Counted from the first letter of the stretch, positions 34,601 through 45,575 are shown. The stretch: 64,000 nt of DNA from Porpolomopsis calyptriformis (GCA_951640195.1 OX621167.1:186001-250000), one strand, 5' to 3'. A program made the numbers and translations. Notes: generated by a model from the letters alone, not told the origin.

Positions 34601-34752
34601 GGTTCAGGGGTATAGCGTGGTGAAGGTTGATTGGTTGTGTGGCCTTGGGTCGGGGAGATATTCATCGGAGAGGGTGGGTTGCCTTGGGAGGAATCACTAT
34701 CAGAGTAATCATCCCCATGAAAGTTGCTAGTCGCTGATTGTGTATGGGGCAT
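31602..34752 (-). CDS. PHD-like zinc-finger protein with possible CHAT/caspase-like region
   Basis: A multi-exon gene with start MPHTQSATSNFHGDDYSD at 34752. The N-terminal third is disordered: Pro/Ser-rich, then a long APAKP/APAKS/APAQT repeat (33760-34190). A basic stretch (EKRKRKAAAGGRAVKRRR) follows, suggesting a nuclear protein. A PHD-like module is at about 32900-33060 (CSEPGCGVMLC, then WYCLRHC). Next, LVVLEGHTTVQTGELVYAF and, about 60 residues on, IKGLIALCCGHTF have the His...Cys arrangement of caspase/CHAT proteases; this is inference. The C-terminal exon has CPTCG and SCGFCKS, a zinc-ribbon-like module. Exon borders are approximate. Neighbours are the TET/JBP gene and a Ulp1 protease gene. 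Confidence 0.55.
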
Positions 34753-34809
34753 TGCAGCTAATCGTGTATGAAAAGTCTGTTGTAACGGCGCTAAGGAAAA
34801 AGAGACTCA

Positions 34810-34990
34810 CGTGATTTGATTTTTTTTTTTTTTTTTTGAATTCAGCAAATGTATGCGCTAAGATGCACTAGTTAGTTCTATATTACTATACACAACCAAC
34901 TCTGCAACTTTGTTCGCAGCCTTATAAGTGGGTTGTCCCAGGGCTTTGGCTCACGCAGTGAGTTTCATGAGTTGTGTCGTGATTTGATTT
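34810..34990 (-). mobile_element. Short SINE-like relative of the retroposon
   Basis: An insertion of 155 bp (34823-34977) with a T run at its left end and 13-bp target-site duplications CGTGATTTGATTT at 34810-34822 and 34978-34990. Its inner sequence (GCTAAGATG, CTGCAACTTTGTT, CCCAGGGCTTTGG, CACGCAGTGAGT) matches the 3' tail of the longer element at 30213-31096. It lies about 60 bp upstream of the PHD/CHAT-like gene start, so it may sit in that gene's promoter. Confidence 0.75.
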
Positions 34991-35160
34991 AATCGACAGG
35001 CAAACGAAGGCTGCAAGAAGTGAAGTAAAGTGAACTGGTGGCTAGTCCTATAAGGATTTCTAGGAAACCCCGAAGCCTCACATAGAGTCGCTTTGTGAGG
35101 TGAGTGTTTATGTGTGGGTTCCATTAGTGTACGCGAATCAACTTAAGCTGGAATTAAGGA

Positions 35161-36768
35161 ATGGCTGAAGTTTTCGCCAACGATGAAAGCCTCTGGAATC
35201 AGTCGACAACCCCCCCCGTTAGCAAGTTCACTAAATGGACCTTTGGACGTAATTTCATCTGGATAGGCACGATATGCTGCGAATTGCATGATGATGGCCT
35301 CCCAGCATTCGAGCTTGCGCTCTTTGATGCGCACTACATGTATTGGCATACAAGTGCTACTGGCCAGTACAGCCATAACTACAACTACCACACTCGGTTG
35401 CGTGCTGCCATAGAGGACTACTTCAAGGGGGTGAAGGGGCATAATTTGCGCTCGCCTGAAGTCCTCACCCCATGGCTATGGCGAACATTCTGTGGATGCA
35501 CCCATATCCCAGAGGGCCGCAATGACTTTATGGAACTCATTAAGAGATATGGTGCCTGGAAGGATGAAGGCATGCCTGCACCCTCTCTGGACGGTGAGTG
35601 TAATGAGATATTTATTCACACTTCGATTTTAATTTTAATTGACACGCAGAGTGGGAAAGGGCTTTAAAAACCCCCAGTGTCCAGCTTTATCTGCCCAGGT
35701 GGCTAGAAATTTCAAAAGACCACCTAGGCTTCCCAGAGAAAAAGACAAGACTTTACGCCTGGCAATTCCATGTGTTTTTGCGAGCATGCCCAGGCAGTAC
35801 TATTGCAGCTGGTAAGACATTGCGTTTTCTCTGCTTGTTGAAGACTAACTATTTGGTGTAAAAGAGGCAAACAAACCATTGAAATTTGTCGACACCCCGA
35901 TCTATGCCTTTTTCTCCAAGGAAGAGCGTTCCACGATGCCTTGGATACGTCTGCTTGCAGACCCATCCTTGGTATGCCCACGCTCCACCTCCCTCGTTGA
36001 CCACAAAGCTCTACAAAAGCTTAACCCAGGCGCCGAATTGGATGACTCTATCCTAGGCTCATACATCGATCTCTGTCGGGCTCAGAATAAGGATAAAGAA
36101 GTAAAACTGATATCGACATATTTCTGGCCTCAGGTATCAAACCTAGACCACAAGGATTATGGTGGCGCAACAAGGTTGCTCTCTGCAGAGTTGGTAAGCC
36201 CTTTTCCCAAACGTTTCCTTCCTTCCATCGATCTGACAGGTTACCAAGAATGGCCAAAAGGTCAAACGTGGATGGTATGCAGCTGCTTTGTCCTCCATCA
36301 ACGAGACGTTGGAAACCTTGAAGTCCCTTTATATCCCCGTAAACCAAAACCAAAATCACTGGCTGCTGCTGAGGATGAACTTCACGGATCGACGCTGGGA
36401 GTTCTATGATAGTATGACTGCATGCGGAAATGCGAAGACCCGGGCAGGCATTATTAAAGTGAGATTTTCAAGCCACAGAGTTCCTGATTAAATGCTGACA
36501 GGTGTCGAAAAAGGCTGTCAGCGATTATCTCACCACTGAGGTGAATTATAATCTCTCTGGGTGGAATTGCGAAACAGATATGTCTGTGCCGCAACAAAAA
36601 GGGTCCACAGATTGCGGGGTGTATACCTGTCAATATCTCAAGTGGCTGGTCAACGGTATGGCTATACCTTCAGTTTTGGAAGAGGCTGATGTTGCTGATT
36701 TTCGGAATATGATGATCATGGAGCTGGTTTCTGGGAAGCTTAGGATTGGCGATCGCAAGGAATCTTAA
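35161..36768 (+). CDS. Ulp1-type (C48) cysteine protease
   Basis: At least five exons: MAEVFANDESLWNQ in exon 1 (35161 to about 35593), then EWERALKTPSVQLYLPRWL, EANKPLKFVDTPIYAFFSKE, VTKNGQKVKRGWYAAALSS, and the last exon from 36502. The C-terminal domain has the C48 triad: His in QNHWLLLRM, Asp in WEFYDSM, the oxyanion Gln in SVPQQKG, and the catalytic Cys in STDCGVYTCQYLKW. Such enzymes cleave SUMO or related proteins; in fungi they are also carried by several DNA transposon superfamilies. The N-terminal part (PWLWRTFCGCTH, then GR) is not a family I recognise. Splice junctions are typical GT-AG, 50-60 nt. Substrate unknown. Confidence 0.75.
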
Positions 36769-36902
36769 TATACACTCACTGTACTATTCACCTGGTTTTT
36801 GTCTGAAGATGGGGTAGCTTTATTAGCTGTAATAGCATTCAGCATTCGTTCAGCATTCGTTCATTCAGCCATTCTATTCATTTGTGCATCGCAACCTTGT
36901 CT

Positions 36903-38933
36903 TCATTTCATCATTTCCTCAACATACTTATGAAAGTTGTGCATGGCACCTTTGGCAATGAGGGCGTGTATGCCTTTGAACGTTCTCTTCATGAAAACCA
37001 ACTCGTCGTTGTCCTCAAACATAGTGAAATTTGCCAAGTCTTGTCGCTTTTTCCACTCCATCACCAGATTCTTGATCTAGTCAGAAAAATGGATGGATGC
37101 AATACCCCCATATTCGACAGAAAGACATACCATGTCTACATCAAAGTGTGACAAATCGACCCATATGCCTTTCTTGTCGTATCCTTTCGTTGCATCCGAT
37201 AGATCAAGGAGGTGGGTTGCGAGGTCATCTGCATTACCGCTGAGTGGCTGAAGGAGCAATTTCACCCAACGTGGGATGGGTTCTGGTTCTAGCTTATCGT
37301 GACCATCATCCATGACCTAGAAGAAAAAGGATGGCTACCGTCACCATCCATCTGGACTTGTACTCCGAATGACTCGAATGCAAGCCTGATACCCACCAGA
37401 GTGGTGTCTGTAGCGCGCCCCTTCCCCTTCGTATCCTAGGAGACATACATATAAGCATACACGAGGCACATGATGGGGAAAATACTATACCCTTTTCCTT
37501 TTCTCAACCTCTATTTCTGGATCCAGACCTACAAGCAGGCTTTCGGATAGATTTCGATTTCGATTTTTCTGGACAAATTCTTGGATAAATCGCCATTGCT
37601 TCTGACTAGGTATGAAGAAGATAAGACCCACCTGCTGAGGGTGATTCACAGATGGTATAGCTGAGGAGGGTATACGCCTTGCCAATGAGGGCTGCTTAGG
37701 GCGTCTTACCTGTACAAATCATTCAAATACAAACATAAAACTACAAACAAACCTGGAAGTCCTTGCCAGGAGAAGCAGGTAGTGACTTTGCTGAGACGCC
37801 TGCTTCTGCTTCTGGTTTTGTATTCGCTTGAATTCTCTGTGTATGGTGAATATGACGCCATTGAAAAATAACATAGTCGGTACCTTTCTCATGGCCTTTT
37901 TTCTGGGGACATCACCCCCCGTTAATGCAGGGAGGGTCTGAAAGAAATCCATAGGGCAAGATGCAACCCTCTCTCCACTCCTCAGAATCCGTGCTTTGGG
38001 GAAATCATTAGATAATTCAACATGCTTGTCCTTGCGTGGGCGTCCTCGCTTCCTTTTTGGAGCTCATGAAATTAATTGAATGATAAGTACTTAACAAGCT
38101 ATCGAATTGACATCAGGATCACACACCTTCACCTTCACCCTCACCTTGATCGTTATCATCTTGTTCATATTCGTGTTCGTGTTCATACCCAGGTCCAAGT
38201 TCAAGCTCAGGTACACGCTCAAGTTCCACGGAGGAGATCGCGACAGCCTCCAAACGATTGGTGAACCCAAATAAGATGCAGTCTGCTTCGAAACCGTCAA
38301 GCCAGGTGGTGCAATTCGATCGGTCACTGAAAGGATCAACGGATTTTAGGACTTGGGGAAGCCAGTAGAATTCTTTGCTCTGCTTCCAGGATAAAAGGTC
38401 TGGGTATACAAGCATTTATTACTCAAGCCTAGCCTTGAAAATATCGATATCTTACCATACCACCAGTGTTGTCTGGAAGAATAATGGCTTCTAAGCTCGG
38501 CTTCGAATGCTTTGAGTTTTTTGGGCTGGTGGGCCTTCCCTAGCTCCAGTCGAACACAGAACCGATGAACAACATCAGGAATCCAAAGACTGCCAGACGC
38601 AGGCTTTTCTCTTTGCGCTTCCTTTATGATATACGTCCTAAGCATGTCATACCATACCATCAACTTTCCAAGATGACTCCCTCCATCCTCTTTTTGAAAT
38701 TGCAGCTGAAGCTGGCACAAGTCAATGACGGTGAATATTGGCCTCCACTTTATCGGGAGAGAACAAATATGTTGGGCCGCTTGGACTGACATGAGTCCAT
38801 CCTGGGTGGTGTTTTTGATATAGCATCGTGAGGATAGCGGAACCGTGGCCTGCGGGACCTTTCCAACAGGCCACCAGCTAGTTTCGAGAGCATGCAAATC
38901 AGTCTCCATGGATTTTATCAAGAGATTTAGCAA
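36903..38933 (-). CDS. AT-hook protein of unknown function
   Basis: Multi-exon minus-strand gene. Exon 1 (38933 to about 38455) begins MLNLLIKSMETDLHALETSW and has Trp-rich segments (SSRQHWWYG). The next exon reads SWKQSKEFYWLPQVLKSVD, then an acidic Glu/His tract. A following exon opens with KRKRGRPRKDKHVE, a classical AT-hook (RGRPRK) for minor-groove binding to A/T-rich DNA. Later parts read IPRWVKLLLQPLSGNADDLA, WVDLSHFDVDM and FHKYVEEMMK to a stop at 36903-36905. No catalytic domain is recognised. It faces the Ulp1 gene tail to tail. Junctions between 37300 and 38000 are uncertain. Confidence 0.5.
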
Positions 38934-39147
38934 GATGCACTAAAGTGATCGGGGCAAGTATGGTTTGTTTGTCGAGATTTATCAGCTACGCCTGCTATAC
39001 TTCACTGCATATACCGTATTGAGTCGATGGAGCTGTAGATTAAGCTAAAAAGTAGAGGACAACTGTGGAATAACACTGCGCCATTCGATCCTGATCCTGC
39101 CACCTTCTTCTACCTGCCCTTCTCCCTTGCGTTCACTTAGAGGCCTG

Positions 39148-39440
39148 GCTGAAATAAATGCATTCCGTTTGAAGCAAAGGTTGGAGAGCAGTCTAACAGA
39201 GTTTCAGTGTACTCCTCTGAACCGAACCGCTCTGTTCCGAACAGAGTGTACTTGGTTAAAAGGTGGTGATACATTGTGGTGCAGTGAAGCTAAGAGGCAA
39301 GAACCAGGCCGACCGAAGGTGAATGGTAACATAGCGCTGTGTAGCACTGACTAACTGCATGACGCATGCAGCGTTCGCTGACAGGACATGAACCTACCGC
39401 GGTCTGAGAATTAAGGGGCGAGAAAACCAAGCCAATCGAC
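39148..39440. repeat. Inverted module and satellite remnant, right copy
   Basis: On the reverse strand this reads as the satellite end (GGCTTGGTTTTCTCGCC..., GTTCATGTCCTGTCAGCGAA) followed by CTTCACTGCACCACAA and CTCTGTTCGGAACAGAG. The order matches 25.0-25.6 kb but without the hairpin insertion. Together the two copies bracket about 13.6 kb. Confidence 0.65.
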
Positions 39441-39567
39441 AGTGAGCGTGGGCAGAGCTCGTTTGCCACAAGCCACAATAATCGTGGCATCCACACTATA
39501 AAATCCCCTCATTTTTTCTCGACCCCAATTCTCCACTTTCTCCCTAAGCCACCACCCACCATCCATC

Positions 39568-40311
39568 ATGATCCTCCTTCCCCTAGAGCTGTGGTTCAAA
39601 ATAATCTCCCACATTCAGGACAGGCCCAGGGATCTACTCGCACTATCCCTAGTGAATAGGGATGTTTCCTCCGCTGTGTTGCCCTCCCTGGCCCAATATG
39701 CCATCGTCAATCCATTGCCACAGCCGCGACACCCTATCCACCTTGTTGAGTTCACCGCTATTTCGGAGTGGGGCGGCGATTTGGTTCAGGAACATCTGGA
39801 GATGGCCGGGAGTAACCTGTGGGTCGCCAGGTTGGGATTCGATGCCTCCGGATGTCAGTGTTTTAGTTTATTCCTATATGTCTGGGCTTTATCACTAATC
39901 CCGCATAAAGATGACTGCCTAGAACTCGAGCGGTTAAGCTTTTCCCGCAACTTATACCTCAGGGAAGTTACCCTCTCTGGATTACGACTAAAAATGCCGG
40001 GTCACTACGACACAATCGATATCTCGAGAATATTTGCTGGATGTCTGATGAGTGCTTTGACCAAGTTCACTCTGGATCTTACACGGGCCAACCTGGATAA
40101 CTGCGTCAACGTCAATTGGGCCCTCCTCGACGCATATCTTTCCTCGAGACCTTCCCTTCAATCTGTGCACATTTTAGGCCCTCTGTTTGTGATAGAGGTC
40201 AACGATATCATGCCACTGATTGGCACCAAGGGCATCCTTAGGGTGACATCCATGCCAACCCTGCCGGAACCATCGGTACCATGGCCATCCCTATCGTGGG
40301 TGGGTATGTAA
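39568..40311 (+). CDS. F-box-like protein
   Basis: A single-exon ORF of 247 aa. The N-terminus ILLPLELWFKIISHI, then LLALSLVNRDVSSAVLPSLA, is an F-box-type motif that binds Skp1 and makes the protein a substrate adaptor for SCF ubiquitin ligase. The rest is Leu-rich with conserved segments (FAGCLMSALTKFTLDLT, LLDAYLSSRPSLQSVHILG). A TATAAAA lies at 39496-39502, about 70 bp before the Met. A diverged inverted paralogue lies at 41088-41891. Substrate unknown. Confidence 0.7.
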   Translation: MILLPLELWFKIISHIQDRPRDLLALSLVNRDVSSAVLPSLAQYAIVNPLPQPRHPIHLVEFTAISEWGGDLVQEHLEMAGSNLWVARLGFDASGCQCFSLFLYVWALSLIPHKDDCLELERLSFSRNLYLREVTLSGLRLKMPGHYDTIDISRIFAGCLMSALTKFTLDLTRANLDNCVNVNWALLDAYLSSRPSLQSVHILGPLFVIEVNDIMPLIGTKGILRVTSMPTLPEPSVPWPSLSWVGM

Positions 40312-40593
40312 GCGAGGCAGGAAGAAGTTTTGAAGAAGGAAGGGTAGTGGAAGGGGGCAGGATACGGGTTGAATGGGAATGTGGTGACGTTATCCTGTAG
40401 CCATCTGTTGCAATGGATCGCGTATGATGACCCTGCCTGATACTGATGAGTCTGGATTGGAAGATATCGTCCTCTTGAGACGACCCAAGCCCAAGGCGGA
40501 GAACACAGAGAGAGATCGTTGTCATTGTTGCTGCATCTGTGTCTACTTTTTATATGTATACGACATCGAAGGGGTCTAACCTACAAAGCGAAG

Positions 40594-40875
40594 CGCTTTG
40601 TGATCCTTTGATAGCACGATATTACTGAGAAGAAAGATTGTTGGATTGCGCAGCGGCTGCAAGTAATATCGAACTGTTGCTTTTGTCACCCACGCAGATT
40701 CGCCCTGCCATTTCCCATCGGAGAGATCCCTAAAGCTAAATATGTAGCAACTCGTGCTGCAAAGGAAGCCTTATGGCTCCGCACCTTTATTGGTGAAGTA
40801 TTTGGCCCAATCCCGTCTCAACTATCTTTTCAAACAACCAATCGGCTATCGTGCTATCAAAGGATCACAAAGCCC
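40594..40875. repeat. Inverted-repeat arms at the F-box palindrome centre
   Basis: CTTTGTGATCCTTTGATAGC at about 40597-40616, continuing ACGAT to 40621, faces its reverse complement ATCGTGCTATCAAAGGATCA at 40848-40867. The spacer is 226 bp. Flanking sequence continues the inverted symmetry into the two F-box genes at lower identity. Confidence 0.75.
40719..40812 (+). pseudogene. Ty1/Copia RNase H fragment
   Basis: The plus strand reads AKYVATRAAKEALWLR, followed by a hydrophobic FIGEVFGPI, the characteristic C-terminal RNase H segment of Copia polyproteins (usual EAEYVA..AAKEALWLR). Only about 30 codons survive. It sits exactly in the spacer between the inverted arms. Confidence 0.65.
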
Positions 40876-41087
40876 TGACCCCTTTGATGTCGCATACATA
40901 TAAAAAGTAGACACAGATGCAAATGTATGTAGTAACAATGACAACGATCTCTCTCTGTGTTCTCTGACTTCGGCTTGGGTAGTCTCAAGAGGACAATATC
41001 TTCCACTTCGGACTGGTCAGTATCAGCCAGGGTCATAACGGATCCATTTCAACAGATTGTTACAGGATAACATTGCCCCGTTCCTAT

Positions 41088-41891
41088 TCAACCTGTATCC
41101 TGCCCCGTTCCACTCCCCTTCCTTCTTCGAAACTTCCTCCTACGTATCCGCCCAGATATAGATGGCCATGGTACCAATGGTACCGATGGTTCCGGCAAAG
41201 TTGGCCTGAACGTGACATCAAGGATGCCCTTCGCGGTGACCAGTGGCATGATATCGCTGACCTCCATCACAGACAGAGGGCCTAAAATGTGCACAGATTG
41301 AAGGGAAGGTCTCGAGGAAAGATATGCGTCGAGGAGGGCCCAATTGACTTTGATGCAGTTATCCCAGTTGGCCTGTGTAAGATCGAGAGTGAACTTGGTC
41401 AAATCTTCCATAGAACATCCAGCAAATATCCTCGAGATATCGATTAGGTTGACGTTACCCGGCCGTCTTAGTCGTAATCCAGAGAGGGTAACTTCCCTGA
41501 GCCACACGTTGTGGAAAAAGTTTAGGTGCGTGAGTTCGACGCAGTCATCTTCATGCGGGGTTAGCGATAAAACCCAGACACATAGGAATAACCTGAAACA
41601 CTGACAACCGGACGTATTGAATCCCAACCTGGTGACCCTCAGGTTGCTCCCAGCCCTCTTCAAATTTTGCTGAACCCAACCGCCGTGCCAATTCCTGATG
41701 GAGGTGAATTCAAGGAAACGAATCGGGTGTTGCGGCTTTGGCATTGGATCGACAAGCATGTATCGGGCCAGGAATGGAAACACAACGGAGGCAAAGTTCC
41801 TGTTTACTAGTGCCAGTGCGAGCAGATCTTGGGACGAGTTCTGAATGTAGGGGATAATTTTGAGCCACAGATCTATGGGAAGGGAAATCAT
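41088..41891 (-). CDS. F-box-like protein, inverted paralogue
   Basis: A single-exon ORF. The Met at 41891 (MISLPIDLWLKIIPYI) aligns with the start of the 39568 gene, although the frame is open to 41969. It shares LLALALVNRNFASVVFPFLA, QCFRLFLCVWVLSLTPHEDD and LLDAYLSSRPSLQSVHILG with that gene. The C-terminal end differs and is basic. Probable SCF adaptor; substrate unknown. The pair is arranged head-out around a Copia fragment. Confidence 0.7.
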   Translation of the reverse strand: MISLPIDLWLKIIPYIQNSSQDLLALALVNRNFASVVFPFLARYMLVDPMPKPQHPIRFLEFTSIRNWHGGWVQQNLKRAGSNLRVTRLGFNTSGCQCFRLFLCVWVLSLTPHEDDCVELTHLNFFHNVWLREVTLSGLRLRRPGNVNLIDISRIFAGCSMEDLTKFTLDLTQANWDNCIKVNWALLDAYLSSRPSLQSVHILGPLSVMEVSDIMPLVTAKGILDVTFRPTLPEPSVPLVPWPSISGRIRRRKFRRRKGSGTGQDTG

Positions 41892-42006
41892 GATGGATGA
41901 TGGTGGTTTTGGGAGACTTTCGGCTGCTCTATATACTAAGTCGACCTCGACGCTTTGACTCACTCTCAACTAAAATCGATTATTCACGTGGCTAGGGTCG
42001 CTTAAA

Positions 42007-42538
42007 ATGCCACAGTTTGACAGGGTGAACCTGAACGGTCCTCTACTACGACCATCTCCAGCAGTCTTCTTCATGACTGTGTCCGCGTCGCCTCACTTGG
42101 CCACTAGATCTCAATCTCAGAGGGTTATGACCTCAGACCAGATGGAGGGTGAGGGAAACCCCATGGGACCAGGATCTGCGGGGAATCAAAGTCACGCTGC
42201 CCAACATCACCAGGTGAGCTTGCTCTTTTCCTTTTTTTCAGGTTGACAGAGGGGACGTGTTAGGCGAATGAGATGAACATCCCCAAAGCTGTCAGCCCGA
42301 GAAGAAGAAAGCAATGGAAGGCCAAATTTTTGTCGGATGAGGAAACTGAAGAAACACTACCGACCGTCTATGTCAATTCAAAGAACACGAAGATGACAAC
42401 CATAGCAGAGCCGTCGGTAAACACCCAGTCGACAACGGATGGCGATGGCAAGATAGCCGAAGAGATCCCCCCCTCCTCCTCGTCTAGGTTCGTTCTTGAA
42501 AGTGGCTGCTTAAAATATTATGAAATCCAGCAGCATTA
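42007..42538 (+). CDS. Doubtful two-exon hypothetical protein
   Basis: The first ORF (42007) reads MPQFDRVNLNGPLLRPSP and ends near QHHQ at a GTGAGCTT donor (about 42213); CTTTTTTTCAG at about 42231-42241 is a good acceptor. A second ORF from 42273 reads MNIPKAVSPRRRKQWKAKF and is Ser/Thr-rich. Both are low complexity and unrecognised, and I could not confirm that they join in frame. Confidence 0.25.
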
Positions 42539-42539
42539 G

Positions 42540-43810
42540 GAACAATGTGTATGGGTATAACATGTATGAAAATTGGAATTTATCAACCATCCGATAATGT
42601 GATATGAGCCCCGGAATGCAGAAAATATAAGAAATCCAGGTTTCAGATTGTGAGCAGGATATCTCGGGATGTAACGCATCCAGAGATGTGATAATTGGCA
42701 TGGAGGGTGCTAGATATATGGTAAATATATCTAGATAGTTATTTCCTAGGGGGACAGGGTATTCGAGTGGAAAAGGCCAGGCGACCCATGGGCCGCCTGA
42801 CACACCTTCAACCTAGACTAAAAAGATTGTAAAATCAAGAACTCAGGAATGGGTAACACCACCTTTCTGAAAATATTAGGGTACATTACTCAGATGCAGA
42901 GGTATGTTCTATGAATTTATGGATATTTTTTATTATACAGGGTTTTGGGGTCGCCCGGGTAATACATCGGATCTTCCGATGTGATGTTCAATAAGCTAGG
43001 ATGGCAGTCACGCTCCATTACAAAGTGAGAAATAAGTGATTCTGAGTCGTCTGAAGAAGCACAAAGATGTCTTTCAGCCGTACTTTAATCTTATGTTGCT
43101 ATACTAGGTGTACCCGAGGCCCTTTACCTTGGCATGTCGTAGATTGACGGCATTTAAAGTTTTCTTAGCAGGCAAGTATTGCGTTCCATAATACAGGCTA
43201 TCGATAAGGTTGAAGACATTAGCAAACCTTTGCCAAAATGAGACTGTTGGAAGGAAGGGAAGGGAAATCAACGAAAAACAGTAACTAAATCACTCAATCA
43301 CCCCCTCACATCTTTTCAGTGATGAAAATTTCTAGTTACTGAAAAACAATACCACAGAGTAGGTTTGTAGGTGCGGATCATTAGCAAATTGGAAAACTTA
43401 CATTTAGCTAAGGCGGCAGCTGACTAGTCTACATTAAATTGACTTCACCGTGCCCAAAGTACATCTAATCATTGCATGATCACCACGAATCAGTGCCAGT
43501 TGATCTGTTTATCAGTAAATTTCAGTTACGAATGCTGTAATACAATGAGAAAGTCGCTACTATTCAAACGAGAAAAAGAGACCTTCGGTGATAAAATTTC
43601 ATTGATTTTAGTTCCAATGGAGATGACCTCAACATCTCACTTGATTTTATGGTTCATCCTTCTTTTATAATTACACTCACGATTGTCCAAACTGCCTCTT
43701 TTGAAGTGCGCAGCCAAGCATAAGTTATGCTGGGCTCGATTTGAACACCTACCAAATATAGGATTAACAAACATTCACAAGTTCCGAAAGCACTACCGAA
43801 TCCGAATCCA
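42540..43810. other. Stretch without a supported gene; left flank of copy 2
   Basis: No gene found. It holds the second copy of a direct repeat (43108-43195). The left end of the cassette may lie here, but I could not recognise a terminal repeat. Confidence 0.4.
43108..43195. repeat. Dispersed direct repeat, right copy
   Basis: Same orientation and core (GGCATTTAAAGTTTTCTTAG) as 28128-28220. Sequence on either side is not shared as far as I can see. Confidence 0.7.
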
Positions 43811-44910
43811 ATGGCAGATCTCGATTTTATTCTCAACGATACCCATAGATGGCAGGATGGCATCTCAGAGGTTCAACCAAGCAGCTGGCTGTGTCTATTT
43901 GAATTGGAGAATTCAAAGAACTACCTGTTCAAACCGATGGGTTCCGACACAAAGATACGCTGGAAGTATTTTCCATTGGAATTCATTGCCTTTAATATCA
44001 TCACGAATCAGTCTCGCCACTTTTCCTTGCCATTCATGCTGTGCCAACAGGTTGCGTTTCTTGATCTTCAATATTGGGCTAGCCTGGTTTCTGGAGATAA
44101 ATCGATGTCGCGCTATTTAGAGCTGCTAAGGGATGACCTCCTTGAAGAATTCTTCGCAATGGAACCCCCTTCCAGCTTTAATGAACAACCTTGGAGTACC
44201 CGGCCTTGGGCCGTTCGAACGATGCACTCCTTTGGCCACTCAAAGCCTGACCGTGACGCTTATCTCACCACATGCAGAGAACAGGGCTGGGAGAGTTATA
44301 TGCATGGCAACCCATTGGAATATCGTACGTGATGAATCGCTCCCAAAGTCCTGATGGTTTATACTACGTTCTATAATAGGATGGACAGATATTTTCAACA
44401 AATATAAAAAACAAAATACCTGGATGAATTCGGGTCATCGTATTATAGACAGCCTTGCAAGCGCACTGAACAAAGCGAGGGAACATATCTCTGTGGGCCC
44501 TTCAAACGTTTTACTCTCTGCAGCCGACCTTCTCGACAAAGGCGACACCTGTTTGGCACAACAAGCTGGTGTGTGAATGGGATCCATCGCTCTCATGCTA
44601 CATCAGATATCCTGACTAAACGATCAGCCACAGTCAAGATCCCTGAGTTCGATATAAGTATCGACCCAACACATGTGGATAAATCACCATTGGATGTCGC
44701 ATTGGCACATTCTACCTCAAAAGCTGGTACGTGAATGGGATCTATGGGTCTCATGCCACACCAGATATCAAATATCTAGACTGATGATGATGATCAGCCA
44801 CAGAGGAGATTTCTTCTTCATTCGCAGGCGAAATCGAACAGAGGCTTAGGGCTCCATTGCCAACATGCATCGTGCAGCCAAACAAGTTAGTTCATTCAGC
44901 CGCTCGATAA
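43811..44910 (+). CDS. FGHS-domain protein P1, complete copy
   Basis: Four exons (43811-44324, 44380-44568, 44628-44726, 44798-44910) total 915 nt, giving 304 aa. It starts MADLDFILNDTHRWQDG. The core is RPWAVRTMHSFGHS, then DAYLTTC, GWESY and NPLEY, closely aligned with P3. Exon 1 is 514 nt with a phase-1 intron, as in P3. Exon 2 (RWTDIFNKYKKQNTW) matches P3 exon 2 (QWHTLFETHTNW). Introns 2 and 3 resemble each other (both begin GTNNGTGAATGGGATC and end GATCAG|CCACAG), suggesting an internal tandem duplication. Function unknown; the same domain is fused to JmjC in the adjacent convergent gene. Confidence 0.7.
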
Positions 44911-45575
44911 CTTAGCATCCTTTGACTACTGTATAGCAGACAATCATCTACACGTGTGGCCGTGGTACGAACCTCGGAACCTCCAAGTAGGCAGGCTACT
45001 CAACGTGAATTTATTTATTGCGTATTGATTTATTAACTTATTCTTATTCTTATTTCTCTCCCACTTCAACAGCACAGGTTGAACGAGGGAAAAACTACAA
45101 ACAAAACAAGTGGAAGCGGAATAAAAAGAAGAAAATGAAGGCAGCTCTATTACGAGAGACAGAGGCTGAGTTAGCTGCGCGCAACCCACCCAGCCAACCG
45201 ACGCGACCCAACCATTCAACCACACGGGTGAACCGAGGGAGATAATAGCTTCAAGGGTGTAGCGCATCTGCTGGGCCAAACACTAACCGCAAGTACAACG
45301 TGGGGCTCTATCTCCCTAAGGGATAGGGAGTCCAGAAGCTGCCACCTTTCTGTATATGTAAATAAAGCAGATTGTGTTCGGCATATCTACTAGGTTACAT
45401 GAGGTTGTAATTGGTTTCATCGCAGGCAAGGTAATGTATGTATTCATGTATGTTTTTTTTTTTTCACGTGAGACATGAGCATCAAAGTCCAACTCAATTG
45501 TATCGATTGTAAAACTGTAACAAAGTACAGGCATATGATAGCAGCACATCAATAGATAATGAATAGAAACTGTCC
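44911..45575. other. Spacer between convergent genes, copy 2
   Basis: Equivalent to 313-978. No supported gene; the T run near 45450 is shorter than in copy 1. Confidence 0.45.

Noticed and set aside
35161..35593. Ulp1 gene N-terminus as a fourth FGHS-domain member
   Set aside because: PWLWR and a later GR are reminiscent of PWAVR...GR, but spacing and the FGHS core are missing.
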